A stretch of 64,000 nucleotides of DNA. Origin: Bacteroidales bacterium (GTDB lineage: Bacteria; Bacteroidota; Bacteroidia; Bacteroidales; UBA932). The first letter of the stretch is position 1; every line of letters starts with the position of its first letter. The translations under genes and the position numbers were made by a program. The notes under the pieces were generated by a model. It made no database searches. It was given only the letters and a program-made list of their open reading frames with translations, and was not told the origin of the DNA. The stretch covers positions 24,696-88,695 of the forward strand of contig JAGAFU010000018.1 in assembly GCA_017627955.1 (NCBI GenBank). The letters are read 5' to 3'. Positions 27,690 through 36,624 of the stretch are shown here, piece by piece.

Positions 27690-28928
27690 ATGGCAAGGAA
27701 CCGTCAGAACAAGCTTCGGGAGGCGATACCCATCCCTCCTCCGGCTCCGCTTCCGGATCCGGAAGTCATTGACGTGCAAGCCATTCTAAATGAATATCTC
27801 TCCGGCAATATCGACCTTATCGTCGTTCTTGGTCCCACCGCCTCCGGCAAGACCCGCTATGCCGTAGATTTAGCTCACCAGCTCACACAGGCCGTGGAAG
27901 CTGTCCCCTCCGACAACGCCTCGCTTCGCTCGGCCCCACCGCTCGCTTCACTTCGTTCCGCTCCGGTCCCCCCTCTTACGTGGCCGAGGGTGGCCACGGT
28001 TGCGGAGGGCACTATACCTCCGTGCTGGGACAGCCGGCTTCAGCCGGCGCGCCGAAGTGAGGAGCGATGCGACGAACGGGAGGCGCAGGGCCCCGAAGCC
28101 GAAGGCTTTGGGAACATTCCCCCCCACCGGGGGGCCAGGGGGGGTGAACCATGTCCATGTTGCGAGATCCTGTCTGCGGATAGCAGACAGGTATATCGCG
28201 ACATGGACATCGGGACGGGGAAGGATCTGGAGGAGTACGGCGATGTGCCATATCACCTGATCGACATTGTGCCGGCGGGGACGAGATTTGACCTTTACCA
28301 GTGGCAGGAAGCCTTTGAGAAGGCTTACAAAGACATCAGGGAAAGAGGCCGGATCCCGATCTTGTGCGGAGGCACCGGTCTTTACATCGAGGCCGCCACT
28401 TGCGGATATTCCTTACCCCAAGTTCCACCAGACGAGGAACTACGGGCCGAATTGGAACAGTACCCTATCGAGGAACTGATCAGTCGGCTCGCCGCATTCG
28501 GTCCGCTTCCCGGCGAAGGTGTGCTCCAAAGCAAAAGGAGGGTGGTCCGGGCGCTGGAAGTCGCTATGTACCAAAAAGATCATCCGGTCCAGAAAAGAGA
28601 CTACCTGCCAAAGAAACCATATTACATCGGCACCCTTGTAAGCCGCGAAGAAAGGAACTCACGAATAGATTCCCGTCTTGACGCGAGGCTTCAAAACGGC
28701 CTTGTTGAAGAGGTAAAAGACCTGCTGGACAGCGGCATACGGGCGGAAGACCTGATGTATTACGGCCTTGAGTACAAGTTCGTGACCCAATATGTGCTGG
28801 GGATCCTGAGTTATGAGGAGATGAGGCTCCTACTTGGAAATGCCATCCACCAGTTCGCCAAACGGCAGATGACCTGGTTCCGTGGCATGGAAAAAGACGG
28901 GATAAAAATCCATTGGACAAACGTTTAA
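27690..28928 (+). CDS. miaA: tRNA dimethylallyltransferase with a large in-frame insertion
   Basis: Transfers a dimethylallyl group to A37 of tRNAs reading UNN codons. At 412 residues it is about 100 longer than usual. An N-terminal extension of about 40 residues precedes the P-loop [14 protein letters not shown] (residues 45-58). Residues of about 67-157 are low-complexity, Arg/Pro/Ala-rich sequence encoded by a GC-rich palindromic element, after which the protein resumes exactly at [21 protein letters not shown] with the substrate-binding Asp. [10 protein letters not shown], the [12 protein letters not shown] and QTTWFR-equivalent QMTWFRGM motifs follow normally. The insertion falls between the first strand-helix unit and the second strand, so the core fold could survive. 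Activity is likely but unproven. Confidence 0.92.
   Translation: MARNRQNKLREAIPIPPPAPLPDPEVIDVQAILNEYLSGNIDLIVVLGPTASGKTRYAVDLAHQLTQAVEAVPSDNASLRSAPPLASLRSAPVPPLTWPRVATVAEGTIPPCWDSRLQPARRSEERCDEREAQGPEAEGFGNIPPHRGARGGEPCPCCEILSADSRQVYRDMDIGTGKDLEEYGDVPYHLIDIVPAGTRFDLYQWQEAFEKAYKDIRERGRIPILCGGTGLYIEAATCGYSLPQVPPDEELRAELEQYPIEELISRLAAFGPLPGEGVLQSKRRVVRALEVAMYQKDHPVQKRDYLPKKPYYIGTLVSREERNSRIDSRLDARLQNGLVEEVKDLLDSGIRAEDLMYYGLEYKFVTQYVLGILSYEEMRLLLGNAIHQFAKRQMTWFRGMEKDGIKIHWTNV
27888..28160 (+). repeat. About 270-bp palindromic element within miaA
   Basis: GC-rich segment with several internal palindromes: GCCGGC-ttca-GCCGGC (28033-28048), a CCCCCC-acc-GGGGGG hairpin near 28119-28135, and outer arms in which gctcgcttcacttcg is echoed in inverted form by cgccgaagtgaggagcg. 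Codon use and composition differ sharply from flanking miaA. It has no stop in the miaA frame and its length is compatible with the reading frame. It encodes no transposase, so it would be a non-autonomous or REP-like element. Ends are placed from protein homology only. Confidence 0.75.
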
Positions 28929-28941
28929 TCACCAAAATATC

Positions 28942-29409
28942 ATGAAAGTAGCGATCATCATGGGGTCCACAAGCGACCTCGAGGTCATGTCCGGAGCCTT
29001 CGGGATCCTGGATGATTTCGGAATTGAATATGAGAAAAGGGTCATCAGCGCCCATAGGACTCCCGAACTGATGTTCGAATATACCAAAGCCTTGAAAGGC
29101 AGGGGCTTCGGAGTCGTTATCGCCGGAGCGGGCGGAGCCGCCCATCTGGCCGGAGTCGCCGCCGGACTCACTACCTTGCCCGTCATTGCCGTCCCAATGG
29201 CCACCAAGAACCTCGGCGGTCTTGACTCCCTCCTCTCAATGGTCCAGATGCCCACAGGGATCCCCGTGGCGACTGTCGCTATCGGAGGCGCCAAGAACGC
29301 GGCGATACTTGCGGCAGAGATCCTCGCCCTTGGTGACAAGGCCATCTCAGACAAACTGGATTCCTATAGGGAAGCCCAGGCCGAGAAAATACGTAATACC
29401 ACGATCTAA
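28942..29409 (+). CDS. purE: N5-carboxyaminoimidazole ribonucleotide mutase
   Basis: Class I PurE, moving the carboxyl group of N5-CAIR to give CAIR in purine synthesis. The 155-residue protein shows [12 protein letters not shown] at the start, [12 protein letters not shown] with the catalytic His, the [11 protein letters not shown] phosphate-binding loop and [19 protein letters not shown]. Length and motifs are standard for the octameric bacterial enzyme. It lies 13 bases after miaA and abuts the next gene with no gap. Confidence 0.97.
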   Translation: MKVAIIMGSTSDLEVMSGAFGILDDFGIEYEKRVISAHRTPELMFEYTKALKGRGFGVVIAGAGGAAHLAGVAAGLTTLPVIAVPMATKNLGGLDSLLSMVQMPTGIPVATVAIGGAKNAAILAAEILALGDKAISDKLDSYREAQAEKIRNTTI

Positions 29410-30408
29410 ATGAATACCAAGATGTTGGCCGCGTTGCTGGCGTTATTTCCTCTGGCAGCGCAAGCCCAGAGTGTAGTCACCCTGCAACCTGCCGGGGAAG
29501 ACGGGCTCTACACTATCGAGACATCCGTCAATGGAGTTGGAGTACGGACCTACTACACCGAAGAGAACTGGTTCGTGAGTATGTCCACGACCACCTACCT
29601 GTTCCTTTACGAGAACGGGTACATCAATGACGAGGATGTCAAAGGAATCACGACATTAAAGCTTCCGGACGGCTCCAACTCAAAGGGAGCGGCCTTCGTG
29701 ATCCGGAATCTTAAGGTTGGGGACCATATTCTTGTGACGGACATTCCCGCTTTCGTAGTCAGCAAGCAAACAGTCCCGCTGATCATCGGAAGCTCTGCTT
29801 TCGAGAGCCTCGGCGATGTCACAAGGGATGGCGACAAGATTGTCATAGGAGACCTCGAGAACATCGAATCAATAGCGGAAGTCGTTGATCCTGTGGACAG
29901 TCTTCGTATAGCTGCCCAGGCTCATCTGGATGCGGAGGAATATTCAGAGGCAATCGCATGCTTCTCTGACCTGAAAGCCCGGGGAGCCTTGAATATGCTG
30001 ACAGAGTACCAGTACGCCATGCTGCTTGGAATAACCGGCAAGGACTCCGAGAATATTTCCGTCTCAAACGACTGGCTCGCTTCCAATGAAGGGAAGTCCT
30101 TGACGATGGATTATTGGATTCACAATGGTATGGGCGCGTCATTCGCCCGACTCGGGGACAACGCCAACGCGATCTCCAGTCTGGAGAAGGCAGTCGGGGC
30201 ATATTACAAGTTATTCAACACCTCCGAGAAAGGCATCAAGGCAGGCAACTTCCGAGACAATAATCTCGGCTCTACCCTCTATCGGCTCGGCAGGGTCTAT
30301 GCCGCCGAAGGCAAAGTGAGGTTGACCGAGACCTACTGCTCCCTGGCCGCCAAATGCGGCTACCAACCCGCCATCGACTTCTGCGACCAGTACAAGATCA
30401 AGTACTGA
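29410..30408 (+). CDS. Secreted retropepsin-like protein lacking DTG, with TPR-like C-terminus
   Basis: A 332-residue exported protein (signal peptide with cleavage near AAQAQ). Residues of about 35-150 follow the pattern of the clan-AA single-domain aspartic proteases: LYENGYINDEDVKGI, LKLPDGSNSKGAAFVIRNLKVGD and the second-half LIIGSSAFESLG. However, the position of the catalytic FDTGAS motif reads YTEENW (Thr50-Glu51-Glu52), so the Asp and the loop Gly are absent. Residues of about 160-300 form helical TPR-like repeats (AIACFSDLKARGALN, NAISSLEKAVGAYYKLF). It is probably a non-catalytic binding protein. The ATG immediately follows the purE stop. Its 3' end overlaps the convergent regulator gene by 11 bases. 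Confidence 0.7.
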   Translation: MNTKMLAALLALFPLAAQAQSVVTLQPAGEDGLYTIETSVNGVGVRTYYTEENWFVSMSTTTYLFLYENGYINDEDVKGITTLKLPDGSNSKGAAFVIRNLKVGDHILVTDIPAFVVSKQTVPLIIGSSAFESLGDVTRDGDKIVIGDLENIESIAEVVDPVDSLRIAAQAHLDAEEYSEAIACFSDLKARGALNMLTEYQYAMLLGITGKDSENISVSNDWLASNEGKSLTMDYWIHNGMGASFARLGDNANAISSLEKAVGAYYKLFNTSEKGIKAGNFRDNNLGSTLYRLGRVYAAEGKVRLTETYCSLAAKCGYQPAIDFCDQYKIKY

Positions 30409-30682
30409 TGTATTCCTTGAGGGCGTCGATGTACTTGCGGAAGGCTTCGAGGCCGGCGGGGGTTATGGAGCAGGTTGTGCGGGGCATCTTGCCTTTGAAG
30501 CCCTTCTCGACGGTGATGTAACCCGCCGAAGAGAGCTTGTCCAGCTGGACGCTGAGATTGCCGGCGGTGGCTCCGGTCTGCTGCTTAATGTACGTGAAAT
30601 CAGCTGATTCCACGCCAGCGAGAAGGGAAATCACCGCCAGTCTCAACTCAGAATGAAGGATGGGATCCAGTTTCGGGAACAT
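30398..30682 (-). CDS. Winged-helix transcriptional regulator (PF13601-like)
   Basis: A 94-residue DNA-binding protein: KLDPILHSELRLAVISLL, then the recognition region KQQTGATAGNLSVQLDKLSSAGYI and the wing with FKGKMPRTTCSITPAG, a very common Bacteroidota family similar to ArsR/MarR folds. I start it at the ATG at 30682 (MFPKLDP); the longer open frame upstream overlaps the membrane-protein gene and has no family similarity. It is four bases downstream of that membrane protein and shares its promoter, which contains a 15-bp palindrome suited to be its operator. Autorepression is inferred. Confidence 0.88.
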   Translation of the reverse strand: MFPKLDPILHSELRLAVISLLAGVESADFTYIKQQTGATAGNLSVQLDKLSSAGYITVEKGFKGKMPRTTCSITPAGLEAFRKYIDALKEYIST

Positions 30683-30686
30683 CTCT

Positions 30687-31304
30687 CTATTTGTTCTGAC
30701 GTTTGACGATAAAACCCGTAGCCGCAAGGACGATCCCGGCCAAAGTGAAGATGAACATCTGCTCCTCGTTAGCCCCTGTGATATAATAAATGGCCAAACT
30801 GCCGATGCCGGTGACAAATCCCGCGATCTTAATCGCCCAATTCTTCAAGGCGACACCGCTTATGGTCTCTGCCAGACCGAAGAGAAGAACAATGCTTGCT
30901 GTCAAGCCGGCTCCCACAGCTATCTTTCCCAGAACATTATCCCCAAACACAGAGTAAAGCACTGAAAACGCCGCTACCGAGCAGGCGAACACACCGAAAG
31001 AGGTCCATATTCCGGAAACTATCCGGCTGACGGCATTGGTAGCCATCGCCGGTTCCTCTTTGGAGCGGATCATCCTGGCGAGCGGATACCCCACAAGAGG
31101 CATCGCGAACCAGAGGTTATTCCAGTAAGCGTGGCCGGTTGACTTCCAAAGCGCATAGACAAGCAACGAGAAACAAGTCAGGAGAATTCCCCAAAGAATG
31201 AAGTATTTCCCTCCCCGGCGGATAATCTCCTTGCTGTTGTTATTCAAGGTCTCGGTGATGAGAGCGAGGCTCTCACTAGCCGTCATTTCTTTGTTTTGTT
31301 CCAT
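30687..31304 (-). CDS. Membrane protein cotranscribed with the winged-helix regulator
   Basis: A 205-residue integral membrane protein with about five hydrophobic segments (first YFILWGILLTCFSLLVYAL, last EEQMFIFTLAGIVLAATGFI). The N-terminal 35 residues are soluble and include SESLALITETLNNN. No transporter or enzyme motif is seen. Proteins of this type commonly occur beside PF13601 regulators in Bacteroidota, usually without known function. It is the first gene of the two-gene operon, about 60 bases downstream of the predicted transcription start, with an inverted repeat (31329-31366) in the leader. Confidence 0.75.
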   Translation of the reverse strand: MEQNKEMTASESLALITETLNNNSKEIIRRGGKYFILWGILLTCFSLLVYALWKSTGHAYWNNLWFAMPLVGYPLARMIRSKEEPAMATNAVSRIVSGIWTSFGVFACSVAAFSVLYSVFGDNVLGKIAVGAGLTASIVLLFGLAETISGVALKNWAIKIAGFVTGIGSLAIYYITGANEEQMFIFTLAGIVLAATGFIVKRQNK

Positions 31305-31369
31305 AATATCAATTGTTTACATTGTTTTCAGAGCCAAGCGAGGCTGCGCATACCACCTTAGCTCTGTCG

Positions 31370-31401
31370 CAAATATAAACAAGTTTATATTATAAACCAA
31401 A
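31370..31401 (-). promoter_or_regulatory. Promoter with palindromic operator candidate
   Basis: Minus-strand TTTG (31398-31401), 20-base spacer, TATATTTG (31370-31377). Between the two boxes lies GTTTATA-t-TATAAAC (31383-31397), a perfect 15-bp palindrome filling most of the spacer. Its placement would let a bound dimeric regulator block the polymerase; the winged-helix protein of this operon is the obvious candidate. Confidence 0.75.
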
Positions 31402-31403
31402 TT

Positions 31404-34157
31404 TTATTTCATTAATTTTGATGACAAACGGTAGGTTCCCGAGACAAGTTCGGCAGTACCCTGGGCCTTGATGCCGCTGCCGCTGAAAGTCTCGCCTTCC
31501 ACGGGCCACTTAAGGGTGGCGGAGCAGCCTTCGGGAACCGTGATATCCATCGACAAACGGCTCCCGGATCTCTTCCACCCCACATGAATGGGCCCATAGA
31601 CGGTGTCGAGAGTATAATCGACACTGTCAAGACCATCCGCAAGGAAAGGACTGATTATAGAATGTTTATAAGCCGGGCTCTCGGGATCTATCTTAAGACC
31701 AGCGAGATAGCGGTAGAACCAGACCAGAGAGCCGCCGAACATGGGATGGTCATGGCTGTACTTCGCGTCAAACTGCTCCCACATTGTGGTGGCGCCTTCT
31801 TTTATCATCTTCCCGAAACTCGGGAAGTCATCTTTGCGAAGGATCTCCCAGGCGAGATCGCCAAGGCCGCAATCGGAAAGAACCTCGAAGAAAACCCGGC
31901 TCGCGATCAAGCCGGTCACAATATGGTTGCCACGCTCCCCTATCCTCTTTTTGAGATCATTGATCACCCTCTCCCGCTCGGTCTCAGGCACACCTATGCG
32001 CAGAGCCATCACATCGCACTCGTCAGGACCGTAAGTGCCTTCCTTCGGATCGTAGAATTTAGCATGGAATGCCGCCGCGATCTTATCCGCAAGTGCCTTA
32101 TACGCCTCAGCATCAGCAGTTTCTCCGAGCACATGGGCTATGCGTGAAGTATAGTCGGCGCAAGTCCAAGCGACATAAGTGTGGACCATCTCCTGAGAGG
32201 GCGTTGTGAAAGGAGCCGCATGTTCACCAAGGTTCATCAGGAAACTGTCGTCACAGACTTCAGTTCTTATTGTCCCTTCTGGAGTAGCGAACGAAGCGAG
32301 GAAATCCGTCTCCATCTTTATCGCCTCATAGTGCTCCGCCAGGAGCTGACGGTCTCCGTAAGCCAGGTAATACTCCCAAGGAATAATGGTCATCGCAGCC
32401 CCCCAACCGGGACCACCGGCGCATCCGGGCTCCCATGGAGCGCTGTTGGGGACATAGCCGCTGACAGTATCCTGTGCGTTTGAGATATCCTTGATCCACT
32501 TGTTGTAGAAAGAGCGGGCGTCGAAGTTATGCATCACCATGGCGCTGGTTATCTGCCCGTCACCGGTATATGGTCCCCTCTCGCGGTGAGGGCAATCCGA
32601 AGTGATCCCGCCATGCAGATTGTTCTTCTGGGTACGAATCCAGATATTCGAGATGGCATTAATCAGGGTATCGGATGTCTGGAAAGAGGAGTTCACAGGG
32701 ACATCACTGCAAACTGCTTCAGCGACAACGTCTTCCAATGCCATGTCACCTTCCCAATTCTCGACTATGGCGCTGTGGAAGACATACCAATCAAAGACAG
32801 GGGCGTAAGATTCACTCCCTTTGCCTGAGCAGACATATTCACTGATGCCATTGTAGTTGTAATCATGAGCGAAATCGCAAATATACCGGATCTTGAGGGT
32901 GTCTCCGGCAGCGCCTTGGATATTGCTGAGCCTCATGCGGCCGGATATCTCCTCAGGGAAAGTAATCTTGTATGTCTTGTCCGCTATCTTCTCAATCCCG
33001 ACAGGCTTGAAAGTCTCGATGACCTTATCGTGAGGGCCCATCTGGGCGTGCAGGGCACCGCCTGGGGCATTCCGTTGGACAGCGGAGGGCCAAAGAGAGT
33101 CGTCGACATCCGGACTGCTCCATCCTGGAGTCTCGAAACGGGCGTCATATACCTCACCACCGAAAACATCGTTGGAACGGATAGCACTTTCCCTCACCTT
33201 CCAGGTCTCATCGGTAGATATTGTCTCACGCGAGCCGTCCTTGTAGCTTATCTCCAATTGAGCCTTGACTCTCGGGGATCCGTATCCCGCCGTCCAGATG
33301 TGGGCGGAATTGAAGAAGCCGTTCCCGAGGACGCAACCAACGACATTCTCACCCTGGCGTATGCTGGAGGTGAGGTCATAACCAAGATAGAAAACGCTGT
33401 GAGCCCTGGAGTTGAGGATCAGGGGCAAACGTCTGCGATCCATGTCCTTACGCTCTCCGTAATCCGTCTGGTTGGGGCTTAAGAGGTCATCACCAACCTT
33501 GGCTCCATTGAAATATGGTTCGCAATAACCAAGACCGGAAATAAACAGATGAGCGTCCAGGACTTCCTTGTTGACTGTGAATTTCTTACGAATAAGAGGT
33601 GCCGGGGTCGAAGGGGACGCGGCCTGCACCACGGCGACCTTAGTGTCATTGCCGATCAGATCATAGATGGGATAACCATCCCGCCAGTCACGGGGATTCT
33701 CGATGTCCCAAGGAGCGCCAATCCATTCCGCCGTCCATTCCGAAGGATCGAGATAGCCGCTCACCCACTGGGCGACAGGGCTCCATCTTGAGACTTTATC
33801 CTTTGAGTCCCAAACCCTTACACGCCACCAATAGCGTGTAGCTGATTTTAAAAGATTTCCCGCATAGTTCACAAATGGGGCAGACGGGCCGGAGACCTTG
33901 CCACTGTCCCACACGTCAGGTCCGGATTCCAAACCTTCCCGCGACGAAGCGACCTGGATCTGCCACGCGGTCTGGTCATTGCCATGAGTCCTCCCCTCTT
34001 GAATATTCACCCAGGAAAGGCGGGGAGAAGTCTCGTCAACCGCCTGGGGATCAGACTGGTACTCGCACATAAGGTCCTGCGGCCGCAATACTGACGAGCA
34101 GCCTGCGGACAGAAAAGCCAATGCGATAATTATAAATGATTTACGCATAATATTCAT
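31404..34157 (-). CDS. GH78 alpha-L-rhamnosidase lipoprotein
   Basis: A 917-residue exported enzyme expected to release terminal alpha-L-rhamnose from plant glycans. The signal peptide ends FLSAGC (lipobox). The order is that of GH78: an N-terminal Fn3-like domain (WQIQVASS, WDSGKVSG, YWWRVRVWD), jelly-roll domains (GLGYCEPYFNGAKVGD, VVGCVLGNGF), the (alpha/alpha)6 barrel with SDCPHRERGPYTGDGQ carrying the catalytic Asp/Glu/Asp set, and a C-terminal beta domain (GWKRSGSRLSMDITVPEG). Its start overlaps the stop of the upstream GH3 gene by four bases. It is the last gene of a five-gene glycan-degradation operon. Confidence 0.93.
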   Translation of the reverse strand: MNIMRKSFIIIALAFLSAGCSSVLRPQDLMCEYQSDPQAVDETSPRLSWVNIQEGRTHGNDQTAWQIQVASSREGLESGPDVWDSGKVSGPSAPFVNYAGNLLKSATRYWWRVRVWDSKDKVSRWSPVAQWVSGYLDPSEWTAEWIGAPWDIENPRDWRDGYPIYDLIGNDTKVAVVQAASPSTPAPLIRKKFTVNKEVLDAHLFISGLGYCEPYFNGAKVGDDLLSPNQTDYGERKDMDRRRLPLILNSRAHSVFYLGYDLTSSIRQGENVVGCVLGNGFFNSAHIWTAGYGSPRVKAQLEISYKDGSRETISTDETWKVRESAIRSNDVFGGEVYDARFETPGWSSPDVDDSLWPSAVQRNAPGGALHAQMGPHDKVIETFKPVGIEKIADKTYKITFPEEISGRMRLSNIQGAAGDTLKIRYICDFAHDYNYNGISEYVCSGKGSESYAPVFDWYVFHSAIVENWEGDMALEDVVAEAVCSDVPVNSSFQTSDTLINAISNIWIRTQKNNLHGGITSDCPHRERGPYTGDGQITSAMVMHNFDARSFYNKWIKDISNAQDTVSGYVPNSAPWEPGCAGGPGWGAAMTIIPWEYYLAYGDRQLLAEHYEAIKMETDFLASFATPEGTIRTEVCDDSFLMNLGEHAAPFTTPSQEMVHTYVAWTCADYTSRIAHVLGETADAEAYKALADKIAAAFHAKFYDPKEGTYGPDECDVMALRIGVPETERERVINDLKKRIGERGNHIVTGLIASRVFFEVLSDCGLGDLAWEILRKDDFPSFGKMIKEGATTMWEQFDAKYSHDHPMFGGSLVWFYRYLAGLKIDPESPAYKHSIISPFLADGLDSVDYTLDTVYGPIHVGWKRSGSRLSMDITVPEGCSATLKWPVEGETFSGSGIKAQGTAELVSGTYRLSSKLMK

Positions 34158-36619
34158 TCAACCGTGATCTCTTTGGACACAAGAATATGCCTGGAGTCGG
34201 AGCCGATCTCTATGAGGTACTTTCCAGGATCTACCTTCCAATCCCCTGAGTGGACATCGTAGTATGAGAAAGCGTCCGGGCCCAAGGTGAATTCAACCTT
34301 GGCCTCGCCTCCAGCGGGAATATCCACCTTGCGGAAGGCCTTTAGCTCATGAACCGGCCTTGAAACGGACGGGGCCAGGGGGCGAACATAGACTTGAACG
34401 ACCTCCTTGCCTTCTCTTGAGCCGGTGTTTGAGACTGTCACAACCCCCTTGAAACCAGCGTCTTCCTTCGAAAGGGTCAAGTCTTCATACTCGAAATCCG
34501 TGTAGCTCAGGCCGTAACCGAACGGGAACTGTGGCTCCGCCCCTACGGTGTCGTAGTAGCGGTAACCGACCATAAGGGAGTCGGAATAAATGATATAGTC
34601 CTTGTTCTCCCAGCCCAGCTTGGCTTTCGGGGTCTCCGAATAGCTCTTTGGCCAGCTGAAAGTCAGGCGTCCGCTGGGATTGACTTTTCCGGTGAGGATA
34701 TTCGCCACGGCCGTACCGCCCTCTATCCCGCCATACCAAGTCTCCACGACCGCCGGGACTTTGTCAAGCCAGTCCCCTATCTCAAGCGGGGATCCGTTCA
34801 CTAAAGTTACGACAGTGTTTTTGTTGGCTTTGGCGAGTCTAAGGATAGCCTCCTTCTGAAGCTCGGGGAAAAGAAGGGTTCTCCTGTCAGAGCCCTCTGT
34901 GTCAATGTTCAAGTCAAGGCCTCCGACAAACAAGACAACATCGGCCTTCCTGGCCTCGTTCTCCATAACCTTCCAGCTTTTCTCATCCGCCTGGGAGTCC
35001 GGGGTCGACCATTCCACATGGAGGAAGGCGTCACCGCGGCCCCTTGTGTAACGGACACCCAAAACACAGCGGGTCCCCTTAGCCAAATCGATTATGGCAG
35101 AGGTGGTTCCACGCTCAGCCTCAGCCGCTTTCAGCACGGCCATCGGGGCATATTCCTTCCAACTGTCGGAAAGGATGACATCGCCTCCCCCGGCTGAGAT
35201 CCTGAAAGAATACTTGCCGTCAACAGGAGCGATGAAAGAGATCTCATACCGAGCCTCCCTCCAATTACCCACGGGGATGGATGGATCCGGGGAGCGCATC
35301 TCCCACATGAAATTGATCTTGTCCTCTTTCCGTGTCAGCACCGGGCTGTCGGAGCCTTTTACCGAATACATAGCCTTGATGTCCATGGACTCCGGAAGCT
35401 CACGGAAACCGCCGAGCGGAGCCCAGTCGAAGAAACGTATCTTCTTGTCTCCGAACGCCTTCCGCAATCCCTCGAGGATCGTGACCTCGTCCGGGCTGTT
35501 GACCCAGCAGCTTCCTCCCATAAGGTACTCGCAATTGCGTAGCGTCGCGTTCGGGCCGGTGACAAGGACCCTGCGGACTTTCTTCGGGTCAAGAGGGAGA
35601 AAATCGCCTTCGTTCTTCAACAGGACAATTCCCTCCTCGGCGACTTGCCTGGCCAAGGCAATATGCTCAGGTGTGTGACGCTGATATCCTCTCGCTATGT
35701 CCGGATTCTGATCCAGCAAACCTACCCATTCGTAGGCCCTGAGCATACGCAGAACCTTCTCATCTATAAGGCTTTGAGGGACAGTTCCTTTACGGACAGC
35801 CTCGAGCAATGGGGCGCCGAAAAGGCAGCCATCGCCTCCCGGCATGGATTTGTCAAGGCCGGCGAAAGCGCTCTTCTCCACGGAACGGGCATTCAACCAG
35901 TCGGTTATGACGAACCCGTTAAAACCCCATCTGTCCCTGAGCAGTTCGGTAAGCAGCCTCCGGCTGTCGCTCACGAACTCGAAATTAACCCCGTTGGCGG
36001 AAGTCATAATAGACTGGACATCAGCTTTTTCCACCGCAGCCTTGAAGGCCGGGAAATATATCTCATGCAGGGTGCGCTCGTCAACTATTGAATAATAGTC
36101 ATTACGGTTGTTCTCCCGGTTGTTGCAGGCGAAATGCTTGAGGCAGGAGATCACATTCCGGCTCTGGATTCCTTTGACTGTGGGGACGACAAGCTCGGCG
36201 GTAAGGTAAGGATCCTCGCTGTAATACTCGAAGAAACGCCCTCCCAGCGGGTCACGGAGGATGTTGCAGGCCGGGCCGAGAAGCATGGTCCTGCCCAAGG
36301 ACCTGGCTTCCTCTCCCCAGACGGTGCCGACCTTGTACATAAGGTCAGTGTTCCAAGTGGACGCTGTTCCCAGTCCGGCCGGGAAGCCGGTTACGATCTC
36401 CCCGTCTCCATGAGGTCCCCTTCCACCATCTGTCATCTCCAAAGACGGAATGCCAAAGCGAGGGACTCCTGGATCGCCATGACAAAGGTCGATCTTCTCC
36501 TCAAGGGTCAGACTATTGAAGATCTCCATCACCCTCTTCTCATTCTTGGAAGCCTGAGCTATCAAAAGAGCCGGAAGAAGGACCGCGAGACTGACGGTAA
36601 ATATCTTTCTATTAAGCAT
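34154..36619 (-). CDS. GH3 beta-glycosidase with PA14 insertion
   Basis: An 821-residue exported glycoside hydrolase (signal peptide cleaved near LLIAQA). The GH3 N-terminal barrel has EMTDGGRGPHG, the KHFACNNRENNR substrate loop and the nucleophile motif GFVITDW (Asp240). A PA14 domain (about residues 400-540: YEISFIAPVDGKYSFRISAG) is inserted in the second GH3 domain, as in some yeast and bacterial beta-glucosidases, where it shapes the active site. A C-terminal Fn3-like domain (VSNTGSREGKEVVQVYV) follows. Beta-glucosidase, xylosidase or arabinosidase specificity cannot be told from sequence. It lies five bases after another GH3 gene. Confidence 0.93.
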   Translation of the reverse strand: MLNRKIFTVSLAVLLPALLIAQASKNEKRVMEIFNSLTLEEKIDLCHGDPGVPRFGIPSLEMTDGGRGPHGDGEIVTGFPAGLGTASTWNTDLMYKVGTVWGEEARSLGRTMLLGPACNILRDPLGGRFFEYYSEDPYLTAELVVPTVKGIQSRNVISCLKHFACNNRENNRNDYYSIVDERTLHEIYFPAFKAAVEKADVQSIMTSANGVNFEFVSDSRRLLTELLRDRWGFNGFVITDWLNARSVEKSAFAGLDKSMPGGDGCLFGAPLLEAVRKGTVPQSLIDEKVLRMLRAYEWVGLLDQNPDIARGYQRHTPEHIALARQVAEEGIVLLKNEGDFLPLDPKKVRRVLVTGPNATLRNCEYLMGGSCWVNSPDEVTILEGLRKAFGDKKIRFFDWAPLGGFRELPESMDIKAMYSVKGSDSPVLTRKEDKINFMWEMRSPDPSIPVGNWREARYEISFIAPVDGKYSFRISAGGGDVILSDSWKEYAPMAVLKAAEAERGTTSAIIDLAKGTRCVLGVRYTRGRGDAFLHVEWSTPDSQADEKSWKVMENEARKADVVLFVGGLDLNIDTEGSDRRTLLFPELQKEAILRLAKANKNTVVTLVNGSPLEIGDWLDKVPAVVETWYGGIEGGTAVANILTGKVNPSGRLTFSWPKSYSETPKAKLGWENKDYIIYSDSLMVGYRYYDTVGAEPQFPFGYGLSYTDFEYEDLTLSKEDAGFKGVVTVSNTGSREGKEVVQVYVRPLAPSVSRPVHELKAFRKVDIPAGGEAKVEFTLGPDAFSYYDVHSGDWKVDPGKYLIEIGSDSRHILVSKEITVE

Positions 36620-36624
36620 ATTAT

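Noticed and set aside
31740-32300. Repeat-like sequence agcgaacgaagcgagg in the GH78 gene
   Set aside because: It resembles part of the 26-nt family, but the encoded residues (FLASFATPEG) fit normal GH78 sequence, so it is not counted as an insertion.
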